This document shows, one piece after another, positions 25,819 to 35,024 of a DNA stretch of 64,000 nucleotides; the stretch's first letter is position 1; every line of letters starts with the position of its first letter. The notes beneath the pieces were generated by a model. The model did no database searches. It was not told where the DNA came from and saw nothing but the letters and a program-made list of their open reading frames with translations. The stretch comes from Streptomyces sp. NRRL S-1022 (lineage in GTDB: Bacteria; Actinomycetota; Actinomycetes; Streptomycetales; Streptomycetaceae), in the NCBI RefSeq assembly GCF_000720135.1, contig NZ_JOIU01000020.1, forward strand, positions 88,913-152,912. Reading direction: 5' to 3'. The position numbers were made by a program, and so were the translations under genes.

Positions 25819-27162
25819 GTGACCGTGAAGGACATCCTGGACGCGATCCAGTCGAAGGACGCCACGTCCGCCGACTTCGCCGCCCTGCCCCTCCCCGAGT
25901 CGTACCGCGCGATCACCGTGCACAAGGACGAGACGGAGATGTTCGCGGGCCTGACGACCCGCGACAAGGACCCCCGCAAGTCGATCCACCTCGACGAGGT
26001 CCCCCTGCCCGAACTCGGTCCGGGCGAAGCCCTGGTGGCCGTCATGGCCTCCTCGGTCAACTACAACTCGGTGTGGACCTCGATCTTCGAGCCGCTGTCC
26101 ACCTTCGGGTTCCTGGAGCGCTACGGCCGCACCAGCGAGCTGGCCAAGCGGCACGACCTGCCGTACCACATCATCGGCTCCGACCTCGCGGGCGTGGTCC
26201 TGCGCACCGGCCCCGGCGTCAACGCCTGGAAGCCCGGTGACGAGGTCGTCGCGCACTGCCTGTCGGTCGAGCTGGAGTCCTCCGACGGCCACAACGACAC
26301 GATGCTCGACCCCGAGCAGCGCATCTGGGGCTTCGAGACGAACTTCGGCGGCCTCGCCGAGATCGCCCTGGTCAAGTCCAACCAGCTGATGCCGAAGCCG
26401 GACCACCTCAGCTGGGAGGAGGCCGCGGCCCCGGGCCTGGTCAACTCCACCGCCTACCGGCAGCTGGTCTCCCGCAACGGCGCCGGCATGAAGCAGGGCG
26501 ACAACGTCCTCATCTGGGGCGCGAGCGGCGGCCTCGGCTCGTACGCCACCCAGTTCGCCCTCGCCGGCGGCGCCAACCCGGTCTGTGTCGTCTCCTCCCC
26601 GGAGAAGGCCGAGATCTGCCGGAAGATGGGCGCCGAGGCGATCATCGACCGCAACGCCGAGGGCTACCGGTTCTGGAAGGACGAGCACACCCAGGACCCC
26701 AAGGAGTGGAAGCGCTTCGGCAAGCGCATCCGCGAACTCACCGGCGGCGAGGACATCGACATCGTCTTCGAGCACCCCGGCCGCGAGACCTTCGGCGCCT
26801 CGGTCTTCGTCACCCGCAAGGGCGGCACCATCACCACCTGCGCCTCGACCTCGGGCTACATGCACGAGTACGACAACCGCTACCTGTGGATGTCGCTGAA
26901 GCGCATCATCGGCTCGCACTTCGCGAACTACCGCGAGGCGTGGGAGGCCAACCGGCTCATCGCCAAGGGCAAGATCCACCCGACCCTGTCGAAGACGTAC
27001 AGCCTGGAGGAGACCGGCCAGGCGGCCTACGACGTGCACCGCAACCTGCACCAGGGCAAGGTCGGCGTGCTGTGCCTCGCGCCCGAGGAGGGCCTCGGCG
27101 TGCGCGACGAGGAGATGCGCGCCAAGCACATCGACGCCATCAACCGCTTCCGGAACGTCTGA
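25819..27162 (+). CDS. ccr: Crotonyl-CoA carboxylase/reductase
   Basis: 447-residue NADPH-dependent enzyme that reductively carboxylates crotonyl-CoA to ethylmalonyl-CoA, the committed step of the ethylmalonyl-CoA pathway. It is a medium-chain reductase with the Rossmann segment IWGASGGLGSYATQFALAGG. The CO2-binding residues known from the Kitasatospora enzyme are at matching places: Asn in SSVNYNSVW (residue 81 by count), Phe-Glu in WGFETNFGG, and His in GSHFANYREAW. GTG is the start, with GGAGG 7 nt upstream. A longer frame reaching back to 25564 crosses the leader and is not used. It heads the run ccr, meaA/ecm, mcl, maoC, acd with short gaps. Confidence 0.96.
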   Translation: MTVKDILDAIQSKDATSADFAALPLPESYRAITVHKDETEMFAGLTTRDKDPRKSIHLDEVPLPELGPGEALVAVMASSVNYNSVWTSIFEPLSTFGFLERYGRTSELAKRHDLPYHIIGSDLAGVVLRTGPGVNAWKPGDEVVAHCLSVELESSDGHNDTMLDPEQRIWGFETNFGGLAEIALVKSNQLMPKPDHLSWEEAAAPGLVNSTAYRQLVSRNGAGMKQGDNVLIWGASGGLGSYATQFALAGGANPVCVVSSPEKAEICRKMGAEAIIDRNAEGYRFWKDEHTQDPKEWKRFGKRIRELTGGEDIDIVFEHPGRETFGASVFVTRKGGTITTCASTSGYMHEYDNRYLWMSLKRIIGSHFANYREAWEANRLIAKGKIHPTLSKTYSLEETGQAAYDVHRNLHQGKVGVLCLAPEEGLGVRDEEMRAKHIDAINRFRNV

Positions 27163-27180
27163 GGGCCCGGAGAGTCACAG

Positions 27181-29208
27181 ATGACAGAGCGTCAGAAGGA
27201 CCGTCCGTGGCTCATGCGGACGTACGCCGGCCACTCCACGGCCGAGGCGTCCAACGAGCTGTACCGGCGCAATCTCGCCAAGGGCCAGACCGGTCTGTCG
27301 GTGGCGTTCGACCTGCCGACGCAGACCGGCTACGACCCCGACCACATCCTCGCGCGCGGCGAGGTCGGCCGGGTGGGCGTGCCCGTCGCGCACCTCGGTG
27401 ACATGCGCCGGCTGTTCCAGGACATCCCCCTGGAGCAGATGAACACCTCGATGACGATCAACGCCACCGCCATGTGGCTGCTGGCGCTCTACCAGGTCGT
27501 CGCCGAGGAGCAGGGCGCGGACATCACCAAGCTCCAGGGCACGACCCAGAACGACATCGTCAAGGAGTACCTCTCCCGGGGCACCCACGTGTTCCCGCCG
27601 GGGCCCTCGCTCCGGCTGACGACGGACATGATCGCGTACACGGTCTCCCACATCCCGAAGTGGAACCCGATCAACATCTGCAGCTACCACCTGCAGGAGG
27701 CCGGGGCCACGCCGGTGCAGGAGATCGCGTACGCGATGTCCACCGCGATCGCCGTGCTCGACGCCGTGCGCGACTCCGGCCAGGTGCCGCAGGAGCGCAT
27801 GGGTGACGTGGTCGCCCGCATCTCCTTCTTCGTGAACGCGGGAGTCCGCTTCGTCGAGGAGATGTGCAAGATGCGGGCGTTCGGCCGCATCTGGGACAAG
27901 GTCACCCGCGAGCGGTACGGCATCGAGGACGCCAAGCAGCGCCGGTTCCGCTACGGCGTCCAGGTCAACTCGCTCGGGCTGACCGAGGCGCAGCCGGAGA
28001 ACAACGTCCAGCGGATCGTGCTGGAGATGCTGGCCGTGACCCTGTCCAAGGACGCCCGCGCGCGTGCCGTGCAGCTGCCCGCCTGGAACGAGGCCCTCGG
28101 TCTGCCCCGCCCCTGGGACCAGCAGTGGAGCCTGCGCATCCAGCAGGTGCTGGCCTACGAGAGCGACCTGCTGGAGTACGAGGACATCTTCGAGGGCTCG
28201 AAGGTGGTCGAGGAGAAGGTCGGCCGGCTGGTCGAGGAGGTCCTCGCCGAGATCGACCGCATCCAGGAGATGGGCGGCGCGCTGGCCGCCGTGGAGTCCG
28301 GCTACCTGAAGTCCCAGCTGGTCGCCTCGCACGCCGAGCGCCGCGCCCGGATCGAGTCCGGCGAGGAGAAGATCGTCGGCGTCAACATCTTCGAGGGCAC
28401 CGAGCCGAACCCGCTCACGGCCGATCTGGACACCGCGATCCAGACGGTGGACCCGGAGGTCGAGACCCGGGTCGTGGAGGCGCTCGCCAAGTGGCGCGAC
28501 ACCCGCTACCAGCCCCCGTTCAACCACCCGCGGCCCTGCAAGGCGCTGGAGCGGCTGAAGGAGGCCGCCAAGGGCACCGGGAACCTGATGGAGGCCACGC
28601 TGGAGTGCGCCCGCGCCGGGGTCACCACCGGCGAGTGGGCGGGCGCCCTGCGCGAGGTGTTCGGCGAGTACCGGGCGCCCACCGGGGTCTCGTCCGCGCC
28701 GGTGGCCGTGCCCGCCGAGCAGGGCTCCGCGATGGCCGGGGTCCGCGGCAAGGTGGACGCCACCGCCCGCGACCTGGGCGTCGGCAAGCTGCGCTTCCTG
28801 GTCGGCAAGCCGGGCCTGGACGGGCACTCCAACGGCGCCGAGCAGATAGCGGTCCGTGCGCGGGACGCCGGCTTCGAGGTCGTGTACCAGGGCATCCGGC
28901 TCACCCCGGAGCAGATCGTGGACGCGGCCCTGGCCGAGGACGTGCACGCCGTCGGCCTGTCGATCCTGTCCGGCTCGCACGCCCAGCTGGTCCCGGACGT
29001 GCTCCAGCGGCTGCGTGTGGCCGGTGCCACAGATATACCGGTGATCGCAGGTGGCATCATCCCGAACGGTGACGCCGAACAGCTCAAGGCCGCCGGAGTG
29101 GCCGCGGTGTTCACCCCGAAGGACTTCGACATCACCGGGATCATCGGCCGCATCGTCGACGAGATCCGGAAAGCGAACAAGCTCGACCCCCTGGAGGTCC
29201 CCGCATGA
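27181..29208 (+). CDS. meaA: Ethylmalonyl-CoA mutase (MeaA/Ecm)
   Basis: 675-residue coenzyme-B12-dependent mutase converting ethylmalonyl-CoA to methylsuccinyl-CoA. The N-terminal TIM-barrel domain (about 1-530) has the substrate region DRPWLMRTYAGHSTAEASN and PTQTGYDPDHI. The C-terminal cobalamin domain has GKPGLDGHSNGAEQIAVRA (the DxHxxG histidine ligand), GLSILSGSH and VIAGGIIPNGD. Methylmalonyl-CoA mutase large subunits are usually longer and paired with a small subunit; the single chain here and its place next to ccr indicate Ecm. It lies 18 bp after ccr and overlaps the next gene by 4 bp (ATGA). Confidence 0.94.
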   Translation: MTERQKDRPWLMRTYAGHSTAEASNELYRRNLAKGQTGLSVAFDLPTQTGYDPDHILARGEVGRVGVPVAHLGDMRRLFQDIPLEQMNTSMTINATAMWLLALYQVVAEEQGADITKLQGTTQNDIVKEYLSRGTHVFPPGPSLRLTTDMIAYTVSHIPKWNPINICSYHLQEAGATPVQEIAYAMSTAIAVLDAVRDSGQVPQERMGDVVARISFFVNAGVRFVEEMCKMRAFGRIWDKVTRERYGIEDAKQRRFRYGVQVNSLGLTEAQPENNVQRIVLEMLAVTLSKDARARAVQLPAWNEALGLPRPWDQQWSLRIQQVLAYESDLLEYEDIFEGSKVVEEKVGRLVEEVLAEIDRIQEMGGALAAVESGYLKSQLVASHAERRARIESGEEKIVGVNIFEGTEPNPLTADLDTAIQTVDPEVETRVVEALAKWRDTRYQPPFNHPRPCKALERLKEAAKGTGNLMEATLECARAGVTTGEWAGALREVFGEYRAPTGVSSAPVAVPAEQGSAMAGVRGKVDATARDLGVGKLRFLVGKPGLDGHSNGAEQIAVRARDAGFEVVYQGIRLTPEQIVDAALAEDVHAVGLSILSGSHAQLVPDVLQRLRVAGATDIPVIAGGIIPNGDAEQLKAAGVAAVFTPKDFDITGIIGRIVDEIRKANKLDPLEVPA

Positions 29209-30167
29209 CGACCGTCAACCGCCTTCGCCCGCGGCGCTCCTGCCTGGCCGTGCCGGGCAGCAACCCGCGCTTCCTGGAGAAGGCGCAGGGCCTCCCGGCG
29301 GACCAGGTCTTCCTCGACCTGGAGGACGCGTGCGCGCCGCTCGCCAAGCCCGAGGCGCGGCACACCATCGTCAAGTTCCTCAACGAGGGCGACTGGACGG
29401 GCAAGACGCGGGTCGTGCGCGTCAACGACTGGACGACCGAGTGGACGTACCGCGACGTCGTGACGGTCGTCGAGGGCGCCGGACAGAACCTCGACTGCAT
29501 CATGCTGCCGAAGGTGCAGAGCGCCGAGCAGGTCGTCGCGCTGGACCTGCTGCTGACGCAGATCGAGAAGACCATGGGCTTCGAGGTCGGCAGGATCGGC
29601 ATCGAGGCGCAGATCGAGAACGCGCAGGGCCTGAACAACGTCAACGCCATCGCGCAGGCCTCCCCGCGCCTGGAGACGATCATCTTCGGCCCGGCCGACT
29701 TCATGGCCTCCATCAACATGAAGTCCCTCGTCGTGGGCGAGCAGCCGCCCGGCTACCCGGCGGACGCCTACCACTACATCCTGATGAAGATCCTGATGGC
29801 CGCCCGCGCCAACGACCTCCAGGCGATCGACGGCCCCTACCTGCAGATCCGCAACGTCGACGGCTACCGCGAGGTGGCGCAGCGGGCCGCCGCGCTCGGC
29901 TTCGACGGCAAGTGGGTGCTGCACCCGGGCCAGGTCGAGGCGTCCAACGAGATCTTCTCGCCCTCGCAGGAGGACTACGACCACGCCGAGCTGATCCTGG
30001 ACGCGTACGACTACTACACGTCCGAGGCGGGCGGCAAGAAGGGCTCCGCGATGCTCGGCGACGAGATGATCGACGAGGCCAGCCGCAAGATGGCGCTGGT
30101 CATCGCCGGCAAGGGCCGGGCGGCGGGGATGACCCGTACGTCGGCGTTCGAGATCCCGGAGGCCTGA
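29205..30167 (+). CDS. mcl: CoA ester lyase (malyl-/beta-methylmalyl-CoA lyase)
   Basis: 320-residue enzyme of the CitE/malyl-CoA lyase family. The pattern is RRSCLAVPGSNPRFLEKAQG, VFLDLEDACAPLAK (metal-binding Glu/Asp), RVVRVNDWTTEW, CIMLPKVQSAEQV, IGIEAQIENAQGLNNVNAIA and IIFGPADFMASI. In the ethylmalonyl-CoA pathway it splits beta-methylmalyl-CoA into glyoxylate and propionyl-CoA, and may also handle malyl-CoA. It is coupled to meaA by ATGA overlap and lies 5 bp before the maoC-like gene, so this is one operon. Confidence 0.92.
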   Translation: MTTVNRLRPRRSCLAVPGSNPRFLEKAQGLPADQVFLDLEDACAPLAKPEARHTIVKFLNEGDWTGKTRVVRVNDWTTEWTYRDVVTVVEGAGQNLDCIMLPKVQSAEQVVALDLLLTQIEKTMGFEVGRIGIEAQIENAQGLNNVNAIAQASPRLETIIFGPADFMASINMKSLVVGEQPPGYPADAYHYILMKILMAARANDLQAIDGPYLQIRNVDGYREVAQRAAALGFDGKWVLHPGQVEASNEIFSPSQEDYDHAELILDAYDYYTSEAGGKKGSAMLGDEMIDEASRKMALVIAGKGRAAGMTRTSAFEIPEA

Positions 30168-30172
30168 GAGCG

Positions 30173-30685
30173 ATGCAGTTCGGACGCACGTACGAGGAGT
30201 TCGAGGTCGGGGCGACGTACAAGCACTGGCCGGGCAAGACGGTCACGGAGTACGACGACCACCTGTTCTGTCTCCTCACCATGAACCACCACCCGCTCCA
30301 CATGGACACCAACTATGCGGAGAAGACGACGGACTTCGGCAAGAACGTCGTCGTCGGGAACTACATCTACTCCCTCCTGCTCGGCATGTCCGTCCCGGAC
30401 ATCTCCGGCAAGGCGATCGCCAACCTGGAGATCGAGTCGCTCAAGCACGTGGCGCCGACCTTCCACGGCGACACGATCTACGGCGAGACGACCGTGCTGG
30501 ACAAGTGGCCGTCGAAGTCGAAGAACGACCGCGGCATCGTCTACGTCGAGACCAAGGGCTACAAGCAGGACGGCACCCTGGTGTGCGTCTTCCGCCGCAA
30601 GGTGATGGTGCCCACCGAGACGTACATCAAGGAGCGCGGCGGCGAGCAGCCCGGCCGCCCGGAGCCGAAGCAGCAGGAGAAGTAA
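30173..30685 (+). CDS. MaoC-like hydratase, probable mesaconyl-CoA hydratase
   Basis: 170-residue single hot-dog-fold protein of the MaoC dehydratase family. It has FEVGATYKHWPGKTVTEYDDHLFCLLTMNHHPLHMD in interrupted form, with the Asp/His pair of the hydratase-2 motif, then VVGNYIYSLLLGMSVPDISG. Mesaconyl-C1-CoA hydration to beta-methylmalyl-CoA is the missing pathway step at this place, so that function is inferred from the operon. The hydratase first characterised in Rhodobacter is about twice as long, so this is a shorter version or works as an oligomer. It is preceded by mcl and followed 2 bp later by the dehydrogenase gene. Confidence 0.85.
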   Translation: MQFGRTYEEFEVGATYKHWPGKTVTEYDDHLFCLLTMNHHPLHMDTNYAEKTTDFGKNVVVGNYIYSLLLGMSVPDISGKAIANLEIESLKHVAPTFHGDTIYGETTVLDKWPSKSKNDRGIVYVETKGYKQDGTLVCVFRRKVMVPTETYIKERGGEQPGRPEPKQQEK

Positions 30686-30687
30686 CG

Positions 30688-31893
30688 ATGGCCCGTCTCG
30701 CCCAGACCGCCGGTCTGACCGACGTCCAGCAGGAGATCCTCTCGACGGTCCGTGACTTCGTCGACAAGGAGATCATCCCCGTCGCGACGGAGCTGGAGCA
30801 CCGCGACGAGTACCCGCAGCAGATCGTGGACGGGCTCAAGGAGCTGGGCCTGTTCGGTCTGATGATCCCCGAGGAGTACGGGGGCCTGGGCGAGTCGCTG
30901 CTCACCTACGCGCTGTGCGTGGAGGAGATCGCCCGCGGCTGGATGTCGGTGTCCGGCATCATCAACACCCACTTCATCGTCGCGTACATGCTCAAGCAGC
31001 ACGGCACGCAGGAGCAGAAGGACCACTTCCTGCCGCGGATGGCGGCCGGCGACATCCGGGGGGCCTTCTCGATGTCGGAGCCGGGTCTGGGCTCCGACGT
31101 GTCGGCGATCACGTCGAAGGCGGTCAGGGACGGCGACGAGTACGTCCTGAACGGCCAGAAGATGTGGCTGACCAACGGCGGCACGTCCTCGCTCGTGGCC
31201 GTCCTGGTCCGCAGTGACGAAGGACACCCCGAGGGCACGGCCCCGCACAAGTCGATGACGACCTTCCTGGTGGAGAAGGAGCCGGGCTTCGGCGAGGTCC
31301 GCCCGGGCCTCACCATCCCCGGCAAGATCGACAAGATGGGCTACAAGGGCGTCGACACCACCGAGCTGATCATGGACGGCCTGCGCGTTCCGGCCGACCG
31401 GGTGCTCGGCGGGGTCACCGGCCGAGGTTTTTACCAAATGATGGACGGCGTGGAGGTGGGCCGGGTCAACGTGGCGGCCCGGGGCTGCGGCGTCGCCCAG
31501 CGCGCCTTCGAGCTGGGCGTCCGCTACGCCCAGCAGCGGCACACCTTCGGCAAGCCGATCGCCCAGCACCAGGCCATCCAGTTCAAGCTGGCCGAGATGG
31601 CCACCAAGGTCGAGGCCGCGCATGCGATGATGGTCAACGCGGCCCGCAAAAAGGACTCCGGGGAGCGAAACGACCTGGAGGCCGGCATGGCGAAGTACCT
31701 GGCCTCCGAGTACTGCAAGGAGGTCGTGGAGGACGCCTTCCGGATCCACGGCGGCTACGGCTTCTCCAAGGAGTACGAGATCGAGCGCCTCTACCGCGAG
31801 GCCCCGATGCTGCTCATCGGTGAAGGTACCGCCGAGATCCAGAAAATGATCATCGGCCGCAGGCTGCTCGAGGAGTATCGATTCCAGGGTTGA
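30688..31893 (+). CDS. Acyl-CoA dehydrogenase, probable methylsuccinyl-CoA dehydrogenase
   Basis: 401-residue FAD-dependent acyl-CoA dehydrogenase with standard motifs: FSMSEPGLGSDVSAI (flavin/substrate loop), KMWLTNGG, RQTFGKPI-like QQRHTFGKPIAQHQAIQFKLA, and YGFSKEYEIERLYREA followed by LIGEGTAEIQKMII with the base region. In this operon it should oxidise methylsuccinyl-CoA to mesaconyl-CoA. The methylsuccinyl-CoA dehydrogenases studied in alphaproteobacteria have an extra N-terminal domain of about 150 residues that is absent here. Specificity is therefore inferred from context only. Confidence 0.88.
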   Translation: MARLAQTAGLTDVQQEILSTVRDFVDKEIIPVATELEHRDEYPQQIVDGLKELGLFGLMIPEEYGGLGESLLTYALCVEEIARGWMSVSGIINTHFIVAYMLKQHGTQEQKDHFLPRMAAGDIRGAFSMSEPGLGSDVSAITSKAVRDGDEYVLNGQKMWLTNGGTSSLVAVLVRSDEGHPEGTAPHKSMTTFLVEKEPGFGEVRPGLTIPGKIDKMGYKGVDTTELIMDGLRVPADRVLGGVTGRGFYQMMDGVEVGRVNVAARGCGVAQRAFELGVRYAQQRHTFGKPIAQHQAIQFKLAEMATKVEAAHAMMVNAARKKDSGERNDLEAGMAKYLASEYCKEVVEDAFRIHGGYGFSKEYEIERLYREAPMLLIGEGTAEIQKMIIGRRLLEEYRFQG

Positions 31894-32063
31894 TTGTCCG
31901 GTTACGGGGTGTTTTCTTCGAGAAGAAGATCACACCCCTCCGACCGTCTTCGGCCGCCGACTCGGCTTCCTGGCTTGCCGAGTTGCGGCCCGCGCCCGGT
32001 ACGATCCCGGGAAAGCCGCCGTCCCCCGTCAGAGCGCGGCATCATCCGCTACGAAGGTCATCC

Positions 32064-32720
32064 ATGCCCCACAGCCAAACCTCTGCACACCGCGACAGCC
32101 TGGTAGGCGCACGCCTCGCGCGCGGAGCATCGCCGTGGCTTCTCCCGACCGTCGCCACCGCAGCCCTCAGCCTGGCCCGCGCCCGCCGCTCGGGCGCCGC
32201 CAAGGCCGTGGCCGTGCCCGCCACCGCGCTCGCGGCGGGCATGCTGTGGTTCTTCCGCGACCCCGAGCGCGAGATCGCCACGGGCCGGGTCATCTCGCCC
32301 GCCGACGGCGTGGTGCAGAGCATCATGCCGTGGAAGGACGGGCGCACTCGCGTCGCGATCTTCATGAGCCCGCTCAACGTGCACGTCAACCGCGCGCCCC
32401 TCGCGGGCACGGTGACGTCGGTCGAGCACATCCCCGGCGGCTTTGTTCCGGCTTTCAACAAGGAGAGCGAGAACAACGAGCGCGTAGTCTGGCATTTCGA
32501 CACCGAACTCGGCGACATCGAGATGATCCAGATCGCCGGCGCGGTGGCCCGCCGCATCGTCCCCTACCTCCCGGAGGGCACGAAGGTCGAGCAGGGCGAC
32601 CGAATCGGTCTGATCCGCTTCGGCTCGCGTGTCGACCTCTACCTGCCCGAGGGCGTGGAGGTCGCGGTCGAGGTCGGACAGAAGACCGTGGCTGGGGTGA
32701 CTCGCATTGACCGTGATTGA
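32064..32720 (+). CDS. psd: Phosphatidylserine decarboxylase
   Basis: 218-residue proenzyme that decarboxylates phosphatidylserine to phosphatidylethanolamine at the membrane. The self-cleavage site is RFGSRVD, with the Ser (about residue 188) becoming the pyruvoyl group of the small subunit. Other marks are WFFRDPER, ISPADGVVQSI, FMSPLNVHVNRAPLAG and ENNERVVW. The ATG at 32064 follows a short gap after acd (170 bp, no gene). It overlaps the pssA-type gene by 14 bp, so the two consecutive phospholipid enzymes are translated together. Confidence 0.93.
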   Translation: MPHSQTSAHRDSLVGARLARGASPWLLPTVATAALSLARARRSGAAKAVAVPATALAAGMLWFFRDPEREIATGRVISPADGVVQSIMPWKDGRTRVAIFMSPLNVHVNRAPLAGTVTSVEHIPGGFVPAFNKESENNERVVWHFDTELGDIEMIQIAGAVARRIVPYLPEGTKVEQGDRIGLIRFGSRVDLYLPEGVEVAVEVGQKTVAGVTRIDRD

Positions 32721-33561
32721 TCCGGAGACCCAGGCGGGCTGGGTGCCCGAGGCCGACGAGGCGGACGACGAGGAGGAGATGCCTCTCTCGCTCCGCCTGT
32801 CGATAGCGGACACCCTCACGCTGGGCAACGCCACGTGCGGCTTCATGGCGGTGTACTTCACCACCACCGGCATCCTGATCCCGCACCTGACCGGCAGCCA
32901 GGAGTCCGGCATGGCCCGCCACAGCGCGGCCACGGCGGTCATCCTGATGCTCTGCGCGGCGGTCTTCGACCTGTTCGACGGCCTGGTGGCGCGCAAGCTG
33001 CGCTCCTCGCCGATGGGCGCGGAGCTGGACAACCTGTCGGACCTGATCAGCTTCGGCCTCGCCCCCGCGTACTTCGTGCTCGTCTACGGCATGGTCGCCG
33101 ACGACGCGCACCAGCGGGTGGCGGCGGTGGGCGCGATCGTGGTGCTGCTGGCCGTGGTCCTCAGACTGGCCCGGTTCAGCTGCGTGACGATGAAGGACGG
33201 CATGTTCCAGGGCATGCCCTCGCCGTTCGGCGCGCTGACCGTCGTCTCGATCGTGCTGCTGGAGCTGCCGTTCGTGGCGACGCTGCTGGCGATCCTGGGG
33301 ACGGCGTGGCTGATGGTGAGCCGGGTGGAGTACCCGAAGCCGCGGGGACGGCTGGCCGGGGCGATGCTCTGCTGGATCGTGCTGTCCATGGGGCTGCTGG
33401 CGGGCTGGGCCTTCGACGCCCCCAGCGGTCAGCTGCTGCTCCAGACGGGGTGCGCGCTGCAGCTGGTCATGGGCGCGGTGATCCCGCTGTTCGCGACGGC
33501 CCGGCGGGTGAACAACTTCCGCGGCAACCGGCGTGAGGCGCGGGCGGCGCAACTGCCGTAG
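32707..33561 (+). CDS. pssA: CDP-diacylglycerol-serine O-phosphatidyltransferase
   Basis: 284-residue integral membrane enzyme making phosphatidylserine from CDP-diacylglycerol and serine. The CDP-alcohol phosphatidyltransferase signature is complete: DLFDGLVAR, then G and two Asp residues in MGAELDNLSD (about residues 92-115). Six to eight hydrophobic segments follow. The start is probably TTG at 32707 inside the end of psd; a GTG at 32713 is possible. It supplies the substrate of psd. A perfect hairpin terminator follows. Confidence 0.92.
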   Translation: MTVIDPETQAGWVPEADEADDEEEMPLSLRLSIADTLTLGNATCGFMAVYFTTTGILIPHLTGSQESGMARHSAATAVILMLCAAVFDLFDGLVARKLRSSPMGAELDNLSDLISFGLAPAYFVLVYGMVADDAHQRVAAVGAIVVLLAVVLRLARFSCVTMKDGMFQGMPSPFGALTVVSIVLLELPFVATLLAILGTAWLMVSRVEYPKPRGRLAGAMLCWIVLSMGLLAGWAFDAPSGQLLLQTGCALQLVMGAVIPLFATARRVNNFRGNRREARAAQLP

Positions 33562-33588
33562 CGGCGCTTGGGCGCGTGGACGCTTGGA

Positions 33589-33625
33589 CGAGGGGCCCCT
33601 ACCCGGGTTGGGTAGGGGCCCCTCG
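33589..33625. terminator. Perfect 16-bp hairpin terminator
   Basis: CGAGGGGCCCCTACCC and its exact complement are separated by a 5-nt loop (GGGTT). It lies between pssA and the convergent glycerate kinase gene and can serve both strands. Confidence 0.85.
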
Positions 33626-33723
33626 CTTGTGCCGACGCCCTGGGGGCTCACTTCTCAGCCGGCCGGGTCGGGTGGTGGGCGGGCGCAGGCCGGGGTCGGG
33701 GGGCGGAGCCCCCGGCGGGGGTG

Positions 33724-34875
33724 TCAGCTCAGGTGGTCCTCGGCGATGCGCGCGGCGACCCGCTCCAGGATCGGGCCCGCCTCCGCGATGCACCGGGCCA
33801 CGTCCGGCTCGACGGACGTCAGCGGGTACGCCTGGGAGATCCCGGCCGCCAGCAGCGCCTCCGTCGGCAGAGCCAGCCGCCCGCACACGGCCACGACCGG
33901 CTTGCCCGCGGCGCGGGCCGCCGCCGCCACCCCCGCCGGCGCCTTCCCGTGCAGCGTCTGCTCGTCCAGCGAGCCCTCTCCGGTGACGACCAGCCAGGCC
34001 CGCTCCAGGGCGGGCGCGAAGCCCAGCACGTCGAGCATGACCTCGATGCCGGGGCGGAACCGCGCGCCGAGGAGCAGCGCGCCGTAGCCGATGCCGCCCG
34101 CCGCGCCCGCCCCCGGCGACGACGCGTACTCGGCGGCCCGCGGGCCGGTCTCGGCCTCCAGCACCTTCGCGAAGTGGGCCAGCGCCGCGTCCAGCACCGC
34201 CACGTCGTCCGGCGAGGCCCCCTTCTGCGGGCCGTACACCGCCGGCGCGCCCTTCGGGCCGGTCAGCGGATTGTCGACATCGCTGGCCAGCACCAGGTCG
34301 ACCGAGGACAGTCGGGGGTCGAGACCGGAGAGGTCGGCGCGGGCGAGACCGGCGAGTCCGCCGCCGCCCGGGGACACCGGCTCCCCCTCCCCGGTCAGGA
34401 ACCGCGCGCCCAGCGCGGACAGCATGCCCGCGCCGCCGTCCGTCGTGGCGCTGCCGCCGACGCCGAACACGATGGTCCGCGCGCCCGCGTCCAGCGCGGC
34501 GCGCAGCAGCTCCCCGGAGCCGTACGTGGAGGCGGTCAGCGGCGCGAAGACGCCGGCCGGCAGCCGCTGCAGCCCGCTCGCCTCGGCCATCTCCACCACC
34601 GCGGTGCCGTCGCGCAGCGCGAACGCGGCCGTCACCTCCTGGCCGAGGGGCCCGGCGACCCGCACCTCCCGGCGTTCGAAACCGGCCGCGACGGCCGCGT
34701 CCACGGTCCCGTCACCGCCGTCGGCCACGGGCAGCGCCTCGACCGGGAGGTCCGGCACGACCGCGCGCAGCCCGGCCGTCACCCGCTCGGCGACCTGTAC
34801 GGCTGTCAGCGAGCCCTTGAACTTGTCCGCGGCGATGAGCACCCGACGGGTCTCGTTCACTGCAGCGTCCGCCAC
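33724..34875 (-). CDS. Glycerate kinase
   Basis: 383-residue glycerate 2-/3-kinase of the GlxK type, phosphorylating glycerate from glyoxylate or serine metabolism. Marks: VLIAADKFKGSLTAVQVAERV at the N-terminus, PVADGGDGTVDA, FGVGGSATTDGGAGMLSALG, LASDVDNPLTGPKGAPAVYGPQKG split across the middle, and LVVTGEGSLDEQTLHGKAP. The start used is GTG at 34875 with AAGGGGAAG upstream; a GTG at 34860 is an alternative. It is convergent to pssA and divergent from the ADP-ribosylglycohydrolase gene. Confidence 0.9.
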   Translation of the reverse strand: MADAAVNETRRVLIAADKFKGSLTAVQVAERVTAGLRAVVPDLPVEALPVADGGDGTVDAAVAAGFERREVRVAGPLGQEVTAAFALRDGTAVVEMAEASGLQRLPAGVFAPLTASTYGSGELLRAALDAGARTIVFGVGGSATTDGGAGMLSALGARFLTGEGEPVSPGGGGLAGLARADLSGLDPRLSSVDLVLASDVDNPLTGPKGAPAVYGPQKGASPDDVAVLDAALAHFAKVLEAETGPRAAEYASSPGAGAAGGIGYGALLLGARFRPGIEVMLDVLGFAPALERAWLVVTGEGSLDEQTLHGKAPAGVAAAARAAGKPVVAVCGRLALPTEALLAAGISQAYPLTSVEPDVARCIAEAGPILERVAARIAEDHLS

Positions 34876-35024
34876 CTTGTCTTCCCCTTGCTCTCCGGGC
34901 CCCGCACACGTCGGGGCCAGTCGCGCCGCTGTGACGATAACCGCAGGACACCCCCGCCGTCATGCCCCGCCCGAACCCTGGGAAGCCGCTGGGAGGCGCC
35001 CGGCAGAACGGGTACACCCCTGTC

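Noticed and set aside
25819..27162. ccr as extender-unit supplier of the PKS at the right end
   Set aside because: It sits in a complete ethylmalonyl-CoA pathway operon 29 kb away with unrelated genes between, and both visible AT domains carry the malonyl-type HAFH motif. Nothing in the window asks for ethylmalonyl-CoA.
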